A DNA stretch of 64,000 nt from Deinococcales bacterium (GTDB taxonomy: Bacteria; Deinococcota; Deinococci; Deinococcales; JAAFIG01). Below the pieces are notes generated by a model. The model worked only from the letters and a program-made list of their open reading frames with translations. It ran no database searches and was not told where the DNA came from. Made by a program: the position numbers and the translations under genes. Location of the stretch: positions 1 through 64,000 of the forward strand of contig JANYHH010000053.1 in the NCBI GenBank assembly GCA_025359505.1. Direction: 5' to 3'. Below are positions 62,088 to 64,000 of this stretch, piece by piece (the first letter of the stretch is position 1; each line of letters starts with the position of its first letter).

Positions 62088-62459
62088 ATGAACGATTTAA
62101 GCATTTACAACCATTGGCTCGAGGTCATGACGTGGATGCGCGAATGGGCGGCGAGTAAGAATTTGCGCTTTGATAAAGAGTCGGATTTCCCGGCTTACAT
62201 CTACCGCATGGAGCGCGAGTACGCCTTGCCGACCACGGTGCAATCGGTCAGCATCGGCTTGCCCAGCGGCAAGCCCGTGATCGTCGCCAGCGTCTCACCG
62301 CTTCACGAGCCAATCAAAGGCATTGAGCTGCGGCTGATGGGCGGTCACAGCCACTGGCATTTGCACGCCCACGACGCGCATCTGCTCGAGGGGAAACGGG
62401 CGTTCAACAGGGAGCGCTTGAACAAGATTCTCACCGGTGTGTTCAGCGTCGCGGTTTGA
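62088..62459 (+). CDS. Small cytosolic protein, unknown function
   Basis: The 123-residue protein begins MNDLSIYNHWLEVMTWMREW. It contains a His-rich stretch (GGHSHWHLHAHDAHLLE) near residue 87 that could bind metal. ATG at 62088 is chosen by the short upstream gap; GGAT lies upstream. The family is not recognised. Confidence 0.65.
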   Translation: MNDLSIYNHWLEVMTWMREWAASKNLRFDKESDFPAYIYRMEREYALPTTVQSVSIGLPSGKPVIVASVSPLHEPIKGIELRLMGGHSHWHLHAHDAHLLEGKRAFNRERLNKILTGVFSVAV

Positions 62460-62524
62460 GTTGACATCTCGAGAGACAAGCCGAGCAGGCTCGAGGGTTG
62501 AACGGATTGGTAGCGTTGCGTGGT

Positions 62525-62549
62525 GGGCGAACACGAGGTTCGCCCCTAC
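62525..62549. repeat. GCCCCTAC-type palindrome, GTTCGCCC variant
   Basis: Arms GGGCGAAC and GTTCGCCC around ACGAG, with tail CTAC then GAAA. Confidence 0.85.
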
Positions 62550-62647
62550 GAAATTTGGTTTCGAGCGTCATACGAACATCGGTCTCAAAGGCGTCAAAAT
62601 CAGCAGATCGGTCTCGAGCGAGGCAAGGCGTTTGAATCGCGTTGCAC

Positions 62648-62671
62648 GGGCGCAACATGTTGCGCCCCTAC
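62648..62671. repeat. GCCCCTAC-type palindrome, ACATGT variant
   Basis: A perfect 20-bp palindrome with tail CTAC then GAAAATCGGT, close to the flank of the copy at 62525. Confidence 0.85.
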
Positions 62672-62695
62672 GAAAATCGGTCTCGAGCCGTGCAG

Positions 62696-63634
62696 TTACT
62701 CGAGCTTTGAGCCTTGCTTGACCGCGTAGCCTCGCGCCCAGTCAAGTGCCGTCATGCGCGGCTTGCCCTCGGGTTGCACCTCCAAGAGTTCGATTGCGCC
62801 GTCTAGCGTGGCGACCCTGACCGCGCCACTGACCTCGAGAATCACGCCGGGTTCGCCGCTGCTTTGCGTCGGCTGCGTCGCACCCATGTGCGCGGGTTGC
62901 ATGGCGTGGATTTTGAGGATCTTATTGTTGTGCAAGCAAAAGCTGCCGGGCCAACCCGCCACGCCTCGGTAACGGTTGTAAATGCGGGTCGTGACTTGCG
63001 TCCATATCACCCGCCCATCGTCCTTCTCGAGCAGCCGCGCAATGCTGTGCAGTGCGTCATCTTGCGGTATTCGAGGCAGCGTCTCGATTTGTTGCAAGGC
63101 TTCGACCAGTAGCTTCGCGCCCATGCGCGACAGGCGCGGGGCAAGCTCCAAAGCGGTTTCTGAGGGCGCGATAGACAGGGTGTCTTGCAAGAGGATTGCC
63201 CCGGTGTCCAGTCCGACATCGGTTTGCATGATCGTCACGCCAGTTTGCGTCTCGCCCTCGATCAGCGCCCATTGGATCGGCGCTGCGCCTCGGTATTTGG
63301 GCAGCAGCGATGTGTGGACATTGAGGAAGCCGTAGCGCGGCACAGTGAGCAGTCCAGCGGGCAGAATCTTGCCATACGCGCAGGTGATCGCCACAGCCGC
63401 GCCAGAATCGCGCAGCAAACCTTCAAACTCCAAGTTATTTCGCAGTTTGGCGGGTTGCACCAGCGGTAGGCCAAGCGCGACGGCCCTTGCCGCAATCGGC
63501 GGCGGCGTGAGCTTTAAACCGCGCCCAGCGGGTTTACTTGGTTGCGCCGCGACCAGCACGATTTCATGATGCTCCAAAACCGCGTCTAGCACGGGCAACG
63601 CGAAGGCGGGTGAGCCGAAGAATGCGACCCTCAC
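62696..63634 (-). CDS. fmt: Methionyl-tRNA formyltransferase
   Basis: The 312-residue enzyme formylates Met-tRNA-fMet. MRVAFFGSPAFALPVLDAVL starts the Rossmann-like domain, and AAVAITCAYGKILPAGLL, LNVHTSLLPKYRGAAPIQWA (catalytic Asn and His) and MQTDVGLDTGAILL follow. Its start overlaps the def stop by 4 bases, the widespread def-fmt operon. Confidence 0.95.
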   Translation of the reverse strand: MRVAFFGSPAFALPVLDAVLEHHEIVLVAAQPSKPAGRGLKLTPPPIAARAVALGLPLVQPAKLRNNLEFEGLLRDSGAAVAITCAYGKILPAGLLTVPRYGFLNVHTSLLPKYRGAAPIQWALIEGETQTGVTIMQTDVGLDTGAILLQDTLSIAPSETALELAPRLSRMGAKLLVEALQQIETLPRIPQDDALHSIARLLEKDDGRVIWTQVTTRIYNRYRGVAGWPGSFCLHNNKILKIHAMQPAHMGATQPTQSSGEPGVILEVSGAVRVATLDGAIELLEVQPEGKPRMTALDWARGYAVKQGSKLE

Positions 63635-64000
63635 TTCTTGCCCTTACTGGCTTTCAACTCTTTCAAAAAGGCTTTGGCCTCGAGCTGCATCCGCGCCAGA
63701 TCGCTGCGGTGTTCGCCCACGGTCTCAACGGGTAGAAGATCCAAAAACAGTTTCGCGTCCAAGTGATCGGTTTCGTGCAGCACGACCCGCGCATTGAAAT
63801 CCTCGAGTTCTATCGATTTGGCCTCGCCGCGTTCGTTCTGGTAATTGAGGCGCAGCGCCCGCACGCGTGGCACGCCGTCGATGTAGATCTGTGGGATGCT
63901 CAGGCAGCCTTCAATCCCTTCGACCAGCGTGGCGTCCAGCACTTCAAGCGCTGGGTTGACGACGACGTGTTCCGCGATGATCCGCGATTTGGAATCTTCG
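63631..64000 (-). CDS. def: Peptide deformylase (5' end outside the window)
   Basis: The visible C-terminal ~122 residues contain all late motifs: EGCLSIPQIY with the metal Cys and VVLHETDHLDAKLFLDLLPV with the HExxH-type zinc or iron site. The Q-loop motif (GxGLAAPQ) lies beyond the edge. A Lys-rich tail ends the protein. It is partial and in an operon with fmt. Confidence 0.93.
   Translation of the reverse strand, partial: EDSKSRIIAEHVVVNPALEVLDATLVEGIEGCLSIPQIYIDGVPRVRALRLNYQNERGEAKSIELEDFNARVVLHETDHLDAKLFLDLLPVETVGEHRSDLARMQLEAKAFLKELKASKGKK

Overview
The window is about 64 kb of GC-rich bacterial chromosome with dense, mostly housekeeping genes. Several traits suggest the Deinococcus-Thermus lineage (Deinococcota): a TilS-TadA fusion, rpsP followed by khpA, an Asp23/DAK2 pair, a KirBac-type channel, and GreA beside pyrE. 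This assignment is an inference and only moderately secure. No 16S, plasmid or phage backbone is visible. The most striking global property is extreme iteration of the palindrome CTCGAG. I counted 16 copies in the first 1.9 kb and 9 in 25.0-26.0 kb, where base composition predicts less than one per 2-3 kb. It occurs in all codon phases, in intergenic DNA and in terminator stems, much like HIP1 in cyanobacteria.

Layout. 0-9 kb: an accessory island with a CDC48-like AAA+ ATPase of the type found with extracellular contractile injection systems (eCIS), divergent from a 1262-residue DUF4157 (HETAH) protein. That protein has an AT-rich, CTCGAG-poor C-terminal half ending in a nucleotidyltransferase-like domain. 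A small overlapping gene and a broken second copy of the DUF4157 trunk follow, the signature of toxin-tip exchange. No eCIS structural genes are present. 9-16 kb: a Crp/Fnr regulator, then a putative iron(III) ABC transporter operon with an FTR1-reminiscent membrane protein. 16-25 kb: the TilS-TadA fusion, a CHASE3 kinase/response regulator/hybrid kinase set, a truncated haemoglobin and a ThiF-like protein. 25-33 kb: a beta-CASP nuclease, tRNA-fMet, argB, a GNAT protein, a beta-barrel protein and a Kir channel, truB, rpsP and khpA. 33-38 kb: a TetR-controlled flavoprotein operon and tyrA. 38-43 kb: a sugar or glycerol-phosphate ABC transporter (without its ATPase) and two tRNAs. 43-49 kb: a DUF4419 protein, the DAK2/Asp23 pair, an M20 peptidase and a very basic zinc-ribbon protein carrying a beta-clamp-like motif. 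49-59 kb: a GrpB-adenylyltransferase fusion, a MazEF module, greA, pyrE, an amidase, a frameshifted PIN/HTH module, a Gfo/Idh oxidoreductase and a frameshifted YigZ. 59-64 kb: an S1 protein, an amidohydrolase, two FKBPs, fmt and the end of def.

Besides CTCGAG, three dispersed repeat families are visible. The most novel-looking is a ~150-bp two-hairpin element present three times (15.7, 22.9 and 32.2 kb). Its linker between the hairpins is conserved, while the hairpin stems differ in sequence but stay self-complementary. The second is a set of short palindromes ending in GCCCCTAC. The third is a CCCTCTCC-type palindrome, one copy of which lies in frame inside a gene. Two toxin modules (the DUF4157 tip and MazEF) are each bracketed by partial duplications of the neighbouring gene, suggesting recombination-driven cassette exchange. 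All functions are read from sequence motifs by eye; no database search was run.
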